A stretch of DNA of 64,000 nt from Siphonodentalium dalli (taxonomy: Eukaryota; Mollusca; Scaphopoda; Gadilida; Siphonodentaliidae), in the NCBI GenBank assembly GCA_032622095.1, contig CP136066.1:130109917-130173916 (forward strand), read 5' to 3'. Below, piece by piece: positions 1 through 11,626 of this stretch (position 1 is the first letter of the stretch; each line of letters opens with the position of its first letter). The position numbers and the translations under genes were made by a program. Below the pieces are notes generated by a model that was not told the DNA's origin, made no database searches, and saw only the letters and a list, made by a program, of their open reading frames with translations.

Positions 1-480
1 TTATTCCAATGACGAAATAAGTATGAGCTGAATAACAAATCAGAATTATAAATGGCATATAGTATCTTATTTGTAGAATTAGACGTTCTCTCTCGGAACC
101 CATACACACCCTTGCGCACTAACACTGAAATCGAACACATTCTGTCATTCACAAACATTCCACTGGCACTGCACGCTCTTTCATATCCCATTAACTTCCT
201 ATATGCATTATTAAAACATACTGTTAACTTATTAAAACAACGTTTGGTGTAATTCACCCAAAGGTGAGCACAGTATAGAGGAGATACAAACATGTGAAAT
301 AAGTACATTTTAACATGAGAAGAACATTTGTAGAATTTCCTGATCAGAATATTTGACCGGGAACAAATTGATCTGTATTGGCGCATTATATCATTGTCAT
401 CAGAAAGATCGCTGTTGAGAATATGTCCCAGATATTTGAAGGTGGAAACGAATTTAATTTCATTTCCTACCAGAAAGAGT
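1..480. other. Unassigned AT-rich sequence
   Basis: No gene, RNA or repeat structure that I can support. Short open frames here (up to 88 codons) have no recognisable motif, no convincing splice sites and a composition like the surrounding noncoding DNA. Confidence 0.4.
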
Positions 481-2043
481 TTATATATATCATATTGCTC
501 CAAATTATGCAATTCTGGCTTTTTTAAGAGTCATCAGATAAAATTGAAACGATTCTATGTTAACACACTAAACATCCGAACATATATGAACAAACACACA
601 ACAAAGTTACTGCTATTTATAATAAACACTTCACTGTGGAACATGTGTATACTGCCATGATTGTTATGTGCACAAGTAAATTACACAATTTTGTGGGCAT
701 AATATTTACACAAGACTTCATTATGTTATCGTATAGGTTGCATATACTGTAATTGATATGTATTTTTAACCGAAATGAATCTTATCTTATCAGGGTCTCC
801 GTCCTGAGTTTGGTTTATGGTTCTAACCAAAATTGTTATGGATGTTCAGCGTCACGATGACTTTCAATTCGTATTGTTCGCAGATTTAGTTTTCGGCTTG
901 TTAAGTTCTAGAATTATTCTTTTTCACTTATTTTGAAAAAAAGTAATATAGCTAAGATTTGCACACAACAATCTAAATGAAATTATGCATATAAAATCGC
1001 CATGATCTTGGGAACTATTACATGAGGTCATCGTACGGGATATACATGTGTTATTGTTTTGGTAGATTCAATATTTTAACGTTATCATTCTTAGTTTAAC
1101 GAGGTCAGAAATGACTCTTATTTCGATTAATGGTCTGCAGTTATAACCGAAAAGTTTGAAAACAAATTATACAACGCACAGCCGGTTATATGGCAAATTT
1201 GTCTTTATAACTGCATAGGCTTTAATATGAATATTTATTTCTTATAATGCCACGCGTTATTTCACAAGATAACTGCCAAAGTAGACAGTACAATTAAAAC
1301 GACCGCAAAAGTTTGATATTATTTCCGACAACCAAGTCATATACAGCCGTTGTGACACGTTGTCACTCAAAACAATCACATTATCGTTTAAAGTGATGTG
1401 AAACACTCCGGTAGGGTGATCAAATATAAATGGAGAATAATATTGTTCAAAGTAGTTATTTTTACAAATATTATATCCAAATTGACAACACGCACCGTCA
1501 TTCTTATATATGAATTAAATGTAGTCACTCACGATGGCGAAATCTATTTTGTTAATTTATCGCCGATAGATGCGTCCCGAATCGAATAGTAAATATTTAC
1601 AATCGAGCGTAGTTCAGAAGATGTTTTCTTAGAGCGGTACGGTCGATTTGCTTCAGATTTTCGGCGATGCTATTAGAATGCTACATTCCTCAAGTTTGCA
1701 TATCGTCTGGTTACTAACTGATCAGTTTCACCCACCCTAACAAGTACATAATATGTCTTTAATCAAATAACGTCATAGGTTCGTCGAGGTTGATTGGCCA
1801 GTGGACCTGTATGCACGCACTGTTCAATTGATCAACATTTGCAACACATGGTCTTGTTTGTTTCGACTGTATCACGAGTTGTTGGTTTCAATTTCAATAA
1901 TATGCACGTGTTGAAATATCTTGGTACTTATTGTACTTGGTAGTGATGATATATGTTCGGATGTTACAAGAATCGTTACAATTTTATCTAATGACTCTTA
2001 AAAAAGCCAGAATTGCATAATTTGGAGCAATACGATATATGTA
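481..2043. mobile_element. TIR-flanked DNA element, non-autonomous
   Basis: A segment at 481-588 is the reverse complement of 1949-2043. Both arms contain the core TTGCTCCAAATTATGCAATT and the inner part ATCCGAACATATAT; the left arm has about 10 extra bases. Similarity stops outside 481 and 2043, so these are probably element ends. The interior has no transposase frame, and it holds a 375-bp dispersed repeat (1390-1764) also present at 10.2 kb. I cannot assign a superfamily, because no clean target duplication is visible. Confidence 0.6.
1390..1764 (+). repeat. Dispersed repeat D1, copy 1
   Basis: Aligns by eye along its whole length with 10244-10620 in the same orientation. Shared landmarks include GAAACACTCC, AGTAGTTATTTTTACAAATA, GATGCGTCCCGAATCGA and the end AAGTACATAATATGTCTTT. 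Divergence is moderate, with small indels. It has no coding capacity. Confidence 0.75.
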
Positions 2044-2206
2044 TATTCGATAAGATGATTCGGTTTCATTGTCGCGTAACGGTCTACTCGAGTGGGAACG
2101 AGTCATAAAGTCTGTAAAATAAACATGATTATAACAAATCGTTGATACGCCGTAGCGTGTCGTCCGGCATGTGTGGTCTATATACAAACTCCAAGCATGT
2201 TAATAG

Positions 2207-2976
2207 TAAACGAATATCCGATTAGCTGCATACATGCGAACGGCAGCATTCACGTGCGTGTGATCAAGGCATCGCGTTATCATTCATTCACGTTATTGAG
2301 ATCGCAAATCTGAATGCTGAGATGGATGTTCAATTAATTTCAATTGAAATACATTCATAATATAATATGCACACATTATTTTGAATATGTTATGGATTCA
2401 TATTTCAGTTGACATTCGCAGTCCAATTGATCAGTCTCAGATACACATAAAACACTCGAAAACTCATCAGAACTCCTTAAGTAATACGCATATTTACTGC
2501 ACAGAAACTCGGCGTTTGGCGCATCTTCATCTGTGCCGTTCGCATCTTTCTGGGCCGACAGTGGTCCCTTCATATCGCGCGGATATTGAGAACGACAAGG
2601 ATTTATTAAATTCTGTCAAATCCTATGCTTCATTGACAGATTCAACTATATACCGGCATTTGTTTTGGAAGCGTGGAAGTCCAGGAACTATACTAGTGAA
2701 TGGTTGTTCTCGAAAATTTGAGTGAGAAAAAGCAAAAACACCATTGAAAAAATTCGCCAAAAAAAAATTAATGGTCTGATCTGTGAAAACTGATTGACAA
2801 CTGGTGGATAAATACTCATGCTTCGTGTGGACATACACATACGATGCTCGATGTCTGTATTACGGTGAGAAACAAACATATCCCCATATCATATACGTGA
2901 AACTGACTTTCCCATATTCTCGGTTTTGGCGATACCCTCGGTTTTGGCGATACCACGTACACGGGGGTGTTGAAGC
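2207..2976 (+). repeat. Left arm of large imperfect palindrome
   Basis: This arm is the reverse complement of 4134-4890, with scattered substitutions and a few indels, for example a 13-base gap near 2470. The outermost shared bases are TAAACGAATATCCGATTAGC. The innermost shared part is the doubled phrase TCGGTTTTGGCGATACC followed by ACGTACAC. The arm carries a 114-codon open frame (2381-2725). Its inverted counterpart is also open but differs by the indel; I do not recognise the product and treat the frame as incidental. Confidence 0.85.
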
Positions 2977-4090
2977 TCGGAAAAAGGTCTCGCATAGACA
3001 ACCACACTAACATTTTGGAGATAAATATTAAATTAATTTCTGTACCAATATCGGTATACCAGACACAGATAAACACAGAGAAACTATTCATAGCTTAAGC
3101 TGCCAGTATGTTGAACATTTTAAAGAAACATAAGTCATGTGATGTCCCCACACTGTGTTGGTCAAACAAAACATTGTGGCAGTGATGTAAAAATAAATTG
3201 TAAAAACAATTAAATTTATCTCATTGATTTACCTTTGATATTTACCATTATATACAATTGGAAACAGGATGTAGAATCCATGGAAATAGAAAATAGCACC
3301 TTCGATTTCTCCCAAGGGTAAGTTCATATTGGTTTAGATTACACTTTACAAGTTATTTTTTAAATTTTTTGTATATAATATTTTATTAAATAAAATATTT
3401 GAAAAATAACCACGGTTATAACATCTGCCAGGGCACCCAGAGTCACCACACCAAATTTGGTTGAGATCGGACCTGCAGTCTTTTCCTAAGCTTGTATTCA
3501 GCAATGTAGAGAATATTGTATTGTTCGTTTTTTGATACACCATCATTGAGAATGAATTTCCGAACATTGTTACTGCGTAAAAATGGGGTTTCAGAAAACA
3601 GGTTTCTGCCTTGTTTTTCCCCCAGAAAATAGCAGAGTTTTTAGTCAGTTTTTCCTGACCGACTGAGCAGTTTTCTCAACATGAACAATAACGTGTATGT
3701 GTACATGTGCCCACACTGTTACCTGTGAACATGCAATCATGAATAAACCATGGATCGGATCATTTGCAATGAAAATTCTAGTTGTATACATGTATGACGT
3801 CAAATTGGTTATACTAAGAGTAAATAGGGGTTGTTTTTGTACTACAGCATACATTGTTTATAAACGATAATTATTTTTTACTTCAAATTGATGTTTTAAA
3901 ATTGAGATTTAAAAAAAAAATTCACAAATACATGTAAATTATGTGAATTCATCTTAATATATTCTCTTGTGTTCATTGTATGCTTGCAAACTTCTGATAT
4001 TGGTGCGCTATGTTTAAATCCATCAAGCCAGAACAACATAAAAGAGGAATAACTCTATAGTATGACAACTTAAAGTTAAATAATAGAATT
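2860..4090 (+). repeat. Duplicated unit, copy 1
   Basis: From TTACGGTGAGAAACAAACAT onward, 2860-3900 repeats directly at 4888-5950. After a variable stretch, 3961-4090 repeats at 6111-6250. The two copies are nearly identical. Copy 2 has an extra block of roughly 130 bp near 5975-6110 and a few small indels. Both contain a phrase like CCAAATTTGGTTGAGATCGG, which resembles the unit phrase of the tandem families elsewhere in the window. Open frames on the minus strand are broken in one copy and open in the other, so I do not call them genes. Confidence 0.8.
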
Positions 4091-4133
4091 ACTCATCCTA
4101 CAACAGTTTGCTAGAAGCTTTTTTCTAGAAGCT

Positions 4134-4890
4134 GCTTGAACACCCCTGTGTACGTGGTATCGCCAAAACCGAGGGTATCGCCAAAACCGAGAATATGGGA
4201 AAGTCATTTTTACGTATATGATATGGGGATATGTTTGTTTCTCACCGTAATACAGACATCGAGCATCGTATGTGTATGTCCACACGAAGCATGAGTATTT
4301 ATCCACCAGTTGTCAATCAGTTTTCCCAGATCAGACCATTTGTTTTTTTTGGCGAATTTTTTCAATGGTGTTTTTGCTTTTGCTCACTCAAATTTTCGAG
4401 AACAACCATTCACTAGTATAGTTCCTGGACTTCCATGCTTCCAAAACAAATGCCGGTATATAGTTGAATCTGTCAATGAAGCATAGGATTTGACAGAATT
4501 TAATAAATCCTTGTCGTTCTCAATATCCGCGCGATATGAAGGGACCACTGTCGGTCCAGAAAGATGCGAACGGCACAGATCAAGATGCGCCAAACGCCGA
4601 GTTTCTGTGCAGTAAATATGCAGTTCTGATGAGTTTTCGAGTGTTTTTATGTGTATCTGAGACTGATCAATTGGACTGCGAATGTCAACTGAAATATGAA
4701 TCCATAACATATTCGAAATAATGTGTGCATATTATATTATGAATGTATTTCAATTGAAATTAATTGAACATCCATCTCAGCTTTCAGATTTGCGATCTCA
4801 ATAACGTGAATGAATGATAACGCGATGCCTTGATCACACGCACGTGAATGCTGCCGTTCGCATGTATGCAGCTAATCGGATATTCGTTTA
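4134..4890 (-). repeat. Right arm of large imperfect palindrome
   Basis: Inverted partner of 2207-2976. The spacer between the arms is about 1.16 kb (2977-4133). The arm ends exactly where the direct duplication (4888 onward) begins, so palindrome and duplication share a breakpoint at 4888-4891. Confidence 0.85.
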
Positions 4891-6250
4891 CGGTGAGAAA
4901 CAAACATATCCCCATATCATATACGTGAAAATTACTTTCCCATATTCTCGGTTTTGGCGATACCCTCGGTTTTGGCGATACCACGTACACGGGGGTGTTG
5001 AAGCTTGGAAAAAGGTCTCGCATAGACAACCACACTAACATTTTGGAGATAAATATTAAATTAATTTCTGTACCAATATCGGTATACCAGACACAGATAA
5101 ACACAGAGAAACTATTCATAGCTTAAGCTGCCAGTATGTTGAACATTTTAAAGAAACATAAGTCATGTGATGTCCCCACACTGTGTTGGTCAAACAAAAC
5201 ATTGTGGCAGTGATGTAAAAATAAATTGTAAAAACAATTAAATTTATCTCATTGATTTACCTTTGATATTTACCATTATATACAATTGGAAACAGGATGT
5301 AGAATCCATGGAAATAGAAAATAGCACCTTCGATTTCTCCCAAGGGTAAGTTCATATTGGTTTAGATTACACTTTACAAGTTATTTTTTAAATTTTTTAT
5401 ATATATTATTTTATTAAATAAAATATTTGAAAAATAACCACGGTTATAACATCTGCCAGGGCACCCAGAGTCACCACACCAAATTTGGTTGAGATCGGAC
5501 CTGCAGTCTTTTCCTAAGCTTGTATTCAGCAATGTAGAGAATATTGTATTGTTCGTTTTTTGATACACCATCATTGAGAATGAATTTCCGAACATTGTTA
5601 CTGCGTAAAAATGGGGTTTCAGAAAACAGGTTTCTGCCTTGTTTTTCCCCCAGAAAATAGCAGAGTTTTTAAGGCAGTTTTTCCTGACCGACTGAGCAGT
5701 TTTCTCAACATGAACAATAACATGTATGTGTACATGTGCCCACACTGTAATACCTGTGAACATGCAATCATGAATAAATGCTGACCTCCGACCATGGATC
5801 GGATCATTTGCAATGATAGTTCGAGTTGTATACATGTATGACGTCAAATTGGTTATTACTGAGAGTAAATAGGGGTTGTTTTGTACTACAGCATACATTG
5901 TTTATAAACGATAATTATATTTTACTTCAAATTGATGTTTTAAAAAAAAAATTCACAAATACATGTAACTTCTTAAATCATGTGAATTAGAGCTGCAATG
6001 AAAATTGTGATTCCTATGCATCATGAATTTAGTTCATGCTTTAATTATTAATTAAAATTGGATCGTCTTTAATACGATTGTGCTATTCATTGCAAAATAG
6101 TTCATCTTGCATTCTCTTGTGTTCATTGTATGCTTGCAAACTTCTGATATCGGTGCGCTATGCTTAAATCCATCAAGCCAGAAGAACATAAAAGAGGAAT
6201 AACTCTGTAGTATGACAACTTAAAGTTAAATAATAGAATTACTCAGCCTA
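4888..6250 (+). repeat. Duplicated unit, copy 2
   Basis: Direct copy of 2860-4090. It holds the longest open frame of the window (174 codons, minus, 5374-5898). The same stretch in copy 1 is interrupted by a frameshift and stop, and the frame runs through repeat phrases, so it is not supported as a gene. Confidence 0.8.
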
Positions 6251-6252
6251 TA

Positions 6253-6396
6253 ACAAATTTATCTCATTGATTTACCTTTGATATTTACCATTATGTACAA
6301 TTGGAAACAGGATGTAGAATCCATGGAAATAGAAAATAGCACCTTGGATTTCTCCAAGGGTAAGTTCATATTGGCTTTAGATTACACTTTACAAGT
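6253..6396 (+). repeat. Third partial copy of the duplicated unit
   Basis: About 144 bp matching 3211-3350 and 5245-5385, beginning AATTTATCTCATTGATTTAC and ending near TAGATTACACTTTACAAGT. It follows copy 2 directly, so this part of the unit occurs three times in 3.2 kb. Confidence 0.8.
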
Positions 6397-6722
6397 CCTA
6401 TAATCGCTATGTTGTCTTTTATTCAAATATCTTGCATTTACAATGAGTATGATGAGCTTGGTCATTGGATCAACAGTTGGAAAAAGTTGATGAAAGCAGG
6501 GTTTCTGCTTAGGCCAGTCGATAAAACGGACCCATATATGGTGCCCATTAAAAATAAAGGGAACGTAAATCAGTATAAAAATAGTTGTTTTGTACATGTT
6601 TATTATGGAATTATTTTTGAGAATTTATTTCGGGAATTACAACATGAAAAATAAATAAAATATTTAAAAAATAAAAAAATAAATACATCAACTTTTTCAA
6701 TGGAACAAATTCAAAGCCGACC

Positions 6723-6835
6723 CGCCAGATAAATGTGTATTGTTTTCAATACTGCACAGTCACACCCAGAAATATCTGCAATTTGTAACTTTTACTACAG
6801 AGTTTTGTATGGAAAGTCCATTCAAAATTGGGCAC
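6723..6835 (+). repeat. Dispersed repeat D2, copy 1
   Basis: Resembles 21063-21175 in the same orientation (GCCAGATAAAT, TTTTCAATACTGCA, TTTACT, GTCCATTCAAA). Old and diverged; no coding capacity. Confidence 0.55.
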
Positions 6836-6896
6836 TTGACCTCTTCCTTAATTTTCTGCATTGTCGAATTATGACATTATACCGTACTCCAGTTCT

Positions 6897-7158
6897 GCCG
6901 TAAACAATGCACATTTTGATTTCGTACGAGTAATTTGCGATTAGGTATTTAATACTTGTCCTCGTTTGGGTCATCGGTCACCGTTTAATGTGGAAACCAG
7001 TATCAATAGAAGAATAAAAACTCAAATAAATTATCCCCCCAACCTGGTTTATAGTATACTTTCCGTGTGGCATGTGGATCATCTTACAGTTTCAATTTGT
7101 CATTCTATATCGAACTCACGTTTAATATGGACGCAAAACAGGGGGTTTACAGTAGCCT
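6897..7158 (+). repeat. Dispersed repeat D3, copy 1
   Basis: Aligns by eye with 14567-14830. Shared landmarks are TAAACAATGCA, TTTTGATTTCG, GTCACC(A/G)TTTAAT, GTATACTTTC and ACAGTTTCAAT, ending in a GTTTAC motif. Confidence 0.6.
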
Positions 7159-7226
7159 AAAAGTTGACACATCTCTGCATGTGCTATATTTGCAACATCG
7201 TCGGATTCTGAGAATACCGTAAACCC
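7143..7226. mobile_element. 84-bp miniature element with GGGTTTAC inverted ends
   Basis: Begins GGGTTTACAGTA and ends TACCGTAAACCC, an inverted pair with one mismatch. A second copy of almost the same length lies at 9264-9346, and a lone end occurs near 8770. It is too short to code for anything. The inside (GCCTAAAAG..GACACA..CTCTG, then GATTCTGAGAATACC) is shared by both copies. Confidence 0.6.
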
Positions 7227-7820
7227 AGTCCTAGTAGTGTCGTAAATATTGCAAATCTCCATACATGCTCCCAATGATGACGACAGCTAGTCGGCTTATT
7301 TGGTGAGTCAGCAGCGGGACAAAATTCGTGATTTCGTGATAGTTCCCTAGTTATAAAGTTCTTGTGCGATTCGAGTTTTCCAAGTGTGGTAGAGATAATA
7401 TATTCCACCAGTACAAAACCTTGGAACTTTTTGAAGTTTTGACAGGGAAGCTTATATTCGAAAGAATAACACAGGGAATATATTCTTTGTTATCACCTGT
7501 TCCTGAATATTGTAGGCTACTTCACTGTAGTGAAGACCCGTCTCGAAATTGCACGATTTAAGTGACTTTGTGAACGATTTCCTTTGAGTCGCTTACAATT
7601 AGGCCTAAGTTTCCCATGTTTTGTACTGGTGGAATATCATATCTGCGGACGTAAGCCAGATTACAGATTCATGACCTGATCTACGATATAAATATCACTT
7701 GTTTTCTGTATCGAGAAATTTGCAAGAGTTTGTGAATTGCCAAAGTTAGAACCCAAGGGGTTGGGCGGGGTGAACATATATTTTATATATATTTATATCT
7801 GTATGTATGACTGAGTTATT
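7227..7820. other. Unassigned stretch
   Basis: No supported feature. It contains a TATATATATTTATAT run near 7778-7798 that leads into the next element. Confidence 0.35.
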
Positions 7821-8613
7821 GTCCCCAGTAAAATTTATTTTCGGGGGACTATTGTAATCAGCTCCGTCCGTCCGTCTACCGTCCGGAGTTATAACTCAAG
7901 TAATGATCATCCGATTTGAATGAAACTTGGTATGTAGGTGTCTCAACCAAGAACACATGTGCTCTGCAATTCTGGGTTTGATCCGATGGTCTTTGTTGGA
8001 GTTATTTCCCTTTTTTCAACTTTTTTTTTACTTAGAAAATTTCTCACTTTTTCGGTTTCCGGATGATATCTCAAGTTTGAATTCTTTAATTGCAAATATC
8101 GTTTTTATGTGGATCAATCATATCAAGATACAGGTTGAATTCGAATTTGAGTTTTATCCGATGAGTTATGGACTTTTTTCGACAATAGAAAATTCAATTT
8201 TCTTCTTTTTTCTTTGGTTTCCGGATGATAACTCAAGTTTGGACTGTTCAATTGAAAATTCCGGTTTTTTTTGTGAGTCATTGATATAAAAATACAGGTC
8301 AAGTTCGAATTTGAGTTTGATCCGATTATTTTTCTCAGAGTTATGGGCTTTTTGACTTTGAATTATTTTTTTATAATTTTCTTCATGGTGTAATCAACTC
8401 CTCCTACAATTTTGATCGTAGATATTTGAAACTTCAGAGTATTGTTACCCACAGATTGGAGATGTGCAACATGTATATAGATGATGGAATTTAAAAAAAA
8501 TTAATTACGGAATTATTAACCCTTTCGACATTTCAAGATTTTTTTCAATTTCTTTAACAAAGCGGCATCGACTTGCCACGTTGTCGGGGGACACTGTGGT
8601 CGGCCGACCTTTT
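7821..8613 (-). mobile_element. GTCCCCC-family tandem-unit element, copy 1 (reverse)
   Basis: One end is a hairpin GTCCCC..TTCGGGGGAC (7821-7849). The other is TCGGGGGACACTGTGG followed by the palindrome GGTCGGCCGACC and TTTTAT (8584-8613). Between them are diverged units with phrases such as GTCCGGAGTTATAACTC, GGATGATA(T/A)CTCAAGTT and ATCCGATTTGAATGAAACTT. The same two ends bound 12676-13339 and 24317-26335. No transposase is visible, so it would be non-autonomous. Confidence 0.7.
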
Positions 8614-9263
8614 ATTTAAGTTATCTTCCATAAACAATATACACATATTCAGATGATTCATAGCAGAACTATGGTTAACCAGCAATATCCCCATAGACAA
8701 TGTATCAAGTCACAGAATTGCGCAATTCATGACATCACTTGCGCGTGCTCTCACAGTCCGACGACTGCCGTAAACCCAGTAGTTTTGAACGCATGTAAAT
8801 TGGAATGCTTCTGTTTGGTTAGATGTAGCGACTTGTTTCAACTATAAGAGAGTTCCTCGACTTTAATTGGTTCAACATTTCAATAGTTGCCATTCCTGAA
8901 ACAACGCAAGTTTAATCACCTGTTGGTCACGTTACTACGTTTTTAACTTTTCGGTTAACAAAGACAACAGCTGTCTAAATTTCTAGTTCATGGAAGTAAA
9001 TGTACATTTTAATGAATGATTTTCGTCTCAAAGTTGATATAACTGCTTAGTGAATGCAAATTGCTATCTAGATGTCGTCGGTCATTGTGTTTGCAACTCT
9101 CTTGTCTGTTTATTTGCGGGCACTAAATGTCTATATTGTTGATGGTGCTTGGTCAAAAGTTGCAAAGATCTGAAAACGTAGTGGTAACATGACCCCTCCG
9201 GCCTTACACTTTCGATGTTTTATTCTATTTCAAACCAACGTTTTGATGTGGACACAAATCAAA

Positions 9264-9346
9264 GGGTTTACAGTAGTCTAAAAGGCGACACAGCTCTGAA
9301 TATCACACGAAGCATGCACGTCTGATTCTGAGAATACCATAAACCC
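9264..9346. mobile_element. 83-bp miniature element with GGGTTTAC ends, copy 2
   Basis: Begins GGGTTTACAGTA and ends TACCATAAACCC. It shares its interior with 7143-7226. Confidence 0.6.
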
Positions 9347-9589
9347 AGTGCATTCCAATTAAGGGATTTGTGGATGATTTTGCTTTGCGCCACTTATTAC
9401 CAGGGCCGTATATTGCAGCATTGCATGAATATGTTTTCTATTTATGGGTAGATTATTTCCTCAGCGAAGAGGAAATGGCCGAGTCTTTGAGAATGGACGT
9501 AACGTCATGTTACATGTCTTTCTCTGATATGTCTGGAAAACAATATACACGAAGAACAGAAACGACGATCTATTAAAAAACCCCACGGA

Positions 9590-9812
9590 AATTCACAGAA
9601 TCGGAGTTTTCTCAAAACATACCGCACTTGAAGAAACTCCGATATAAACTCCGATTACGTCGGAGAATTTCACCGATGACACCGTGAAAAATCTCCGACC
9701 GAATCGGAGTTTTATACCGATACAAAAATTCCGATTGCCATCGGTATCGGAGATCGGAAATATCCATCGGGAACACCGATTTCCGACGGAAATTCCGTCG
9801 GAATTGGACAAG
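9590..9812. repeat. Degenerate array of CTCCGAT / ATCGGAG motifs
   Basis: About 220 bp packed with short, irregularly spaced copies of TCGGAG, CTCCGA, CCGAT and TCGGAA in both orientations (for example CTCCGATTACGTCGGAG). There is no fixed period, and CpG density is far above the flanks. A similar array lies at 14130-14290, and relatives with other core motifs lie at 13745-14105 and 19545-19885. Open frames across it are by-products. Confidence 0.65.
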
Positions 9813-10243
9813 CTCCCTTATCAAGCATATTAACTTTGGAAATTTGTATATATGTATGGATTGGAAATGCTTATAAGTTATTGTCCTGCTTGAAATGAGA
9901 CTTACCATTATCACTCTAATTCATATAATAGGCTATTTTCTAAAATTCAAGTGAGAGACACATACATAATATAGTAGTACAGAAACAATTTGTCTATTAA
10001 GTTACTAATTACTATTAGTACTAATCTCTATGTTAATTTTTCATTTGGTGTTATGAGATCCCACCTGATAACCAGGTTGATTTGATCAAATTGTCACTGT
10101 TTCTGTACTGTATTTGATTGAAATACTGAAGTCTGAAGGCTGAATGATAACAAACCTGAACTCAAAACTATTTGAAGTTTTCACAGATGAAAGCTAGATA
10201 AAGCCAAACATACTTTTACAGTATGATTCCAACTGTTAAACTT
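9813..10243. other. Unassigned stretch
   Basis: AT-rich; no supported feature. Confidence 0.35.
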
Positions 10244-10620
10244 AAAGTAATATGAAACACTCCAGTAGGGTGATCAAATAGAAATGGAGAATAATTTTGT
10301 TCAAAGTAGTTATTTTTACAAATATTATATCTAAATTTACAACACACACCGTCATTCATATGTATTAATTAAACGCAGTGACTCTCGAATGGTGAAATCG
10401 TTTTCGTTAGTTTATTGCCAAATAGATGCGTCCCGAATCGAGTAGTAAATATTTACAATTGAGTGTAGTTTAGACGATGTTTCTATGGAGTGGTACGGTC
10501 GTTTGCTTCAGATTTTCGGCCGTGTTATTAGAATGTTGCATTCACCCATTTGGCATAGTATCTGAATACTATCTTAGCAGTTTCACACACCCGAACAAGT
10601 ACATAATATGTCTTTAAATC
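10244..10620 (+). repeat. Dispersed repeat D1, copy 2
   Basis: Same repeat as 1390-1764. Here it is not flanked by the inverted arms seen around copy 1. Confidence 0.75.
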
Positions 10621-11487
10621 TGTTTGTAGACTTAAATGTCTTATGTCAATATATATAAATGTTTTGCATCTTGTTATGATATGAATTGAGACCTAATTTG
10701 GGGTGGGGGGATTTTTTTTTTTTTTTTGGGCGCCTGGAGTTTGGGCACCCAAACCGGTCAACGGTATGAAAAACGGCCTGGATATATCCCTGCCTATCCT
10801 ATCCATTGTATCCAACAATTACTGGGACAGAACATAAATTCCCATTTCGATGGACATTGTACCCAACAACTAATTGGACAGAAGAGAATATCCATAACTT
10901 GGCCTTCGTCTTTTAAAATGTGAACAACATACAAAATATAAATAAATTCTGTTGAATATTGCTCAAGTTATCATATGCGGACAACCTCAGATGGACAAAT
11001 ACAGACTAACGCCCCCATGCACAGACAGACATGCTGATTATAATAGTCCTCCGAACATACCAGTATGAGATTTACATTCATCAGTGATCATGTTGAATAA
11101 TCAGTATTTCTAGACCTGCCTGGGTTTTTTCCCCCCTCCTCCATCAAGTGATTTTATTCCCTGATGTGTTAAATCAACTAATAAAATTGCTGTGGCATTA
11201 TAGTAAGGAAGTTTCAGACATTCTGTCTCTGTTATGCAAGAGGACTCATTCAACGTAACAAACATGCATATAGGGCATATTAATTCCATCAAAAAAATTT
11301 CAGACCAGACCCACACTTGACCTACATTTCCATGTAATTAAACCCTTTTTTGGAAATTGTGTATGACTGTCCCAGACAGTAACACAAATATCTATAAACC
11401 TCAGATGTTATAGGTTCTTGAAAATCCCAACCAGTCAATCATCTCCAATTTTCTAAATGTAAAATTCACATCTCGTGTCAACCTCAC
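10621..11487. other. Unassigned stretch with T-tract and short 60-bp duplication
   Basis: Contains a G-run and long T-tract (10701-10728) leading into TTTGGGCRCCCAAA-like palindromes. A similar TTTGGGCGCCCAAACT occurs near 62725. About 60 bp is duplicated around 10796-10890, with the phrase ATTGTA(T/C)CCAACAA(T/C)(T/A). No gene seen. Confidence 0.4.
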
Positions 11488-11626
11488 CTCTGACAAAACA
11501 TATATTGAGCCATTTCAATTACGCCTGCAACCGACAGATCAGCCATAGAGCACTCCTTGAGAACAATTTCTCCAATTCGATCAATATGAATATTGGTTTG
11601 TGATATAGAATCAATTCGACAACAGG
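11488..11626 (-). CDS. Candidate internal exon, product not recognised
   Basis: On the minus strand a 139-nt block is open throughout. It is preceded by a fair acceptor (..CACTGATTCAG at 11627-11637) and followed by a strong donor, CAGAG|GTGAGG (donor bases 11487-11482). Read with two leading bases, it encodes 45 codons containing the segments IDRIGEIVLKECSMADLSV and AGVIEMAQYMFCQ. The mix of charged and hydrophobic residues looks like a helical globular protein rather than repeat noise. The exon would begin and end in split codons. I could not assign a family, and I see no second exon of the same gene. It could also be a transposon or pseudogene fragment. Confidence 0.35.

Noticed and set aside
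2381-2725. 114-codon frame in the palindrome arm as a gene
   Set aside because: The inverted copy carries an indel in the frame, and frames on the opposite strand are equally open. No recognisable domain.
5374-5898. Longest open frame (174 codons, minus strand)
   Set aside because: It lies in a duplicated repeat. The sister copy at 3346-3854 is frame-broken, and the frame crosses a tandem-family phrase. No domain recognised.
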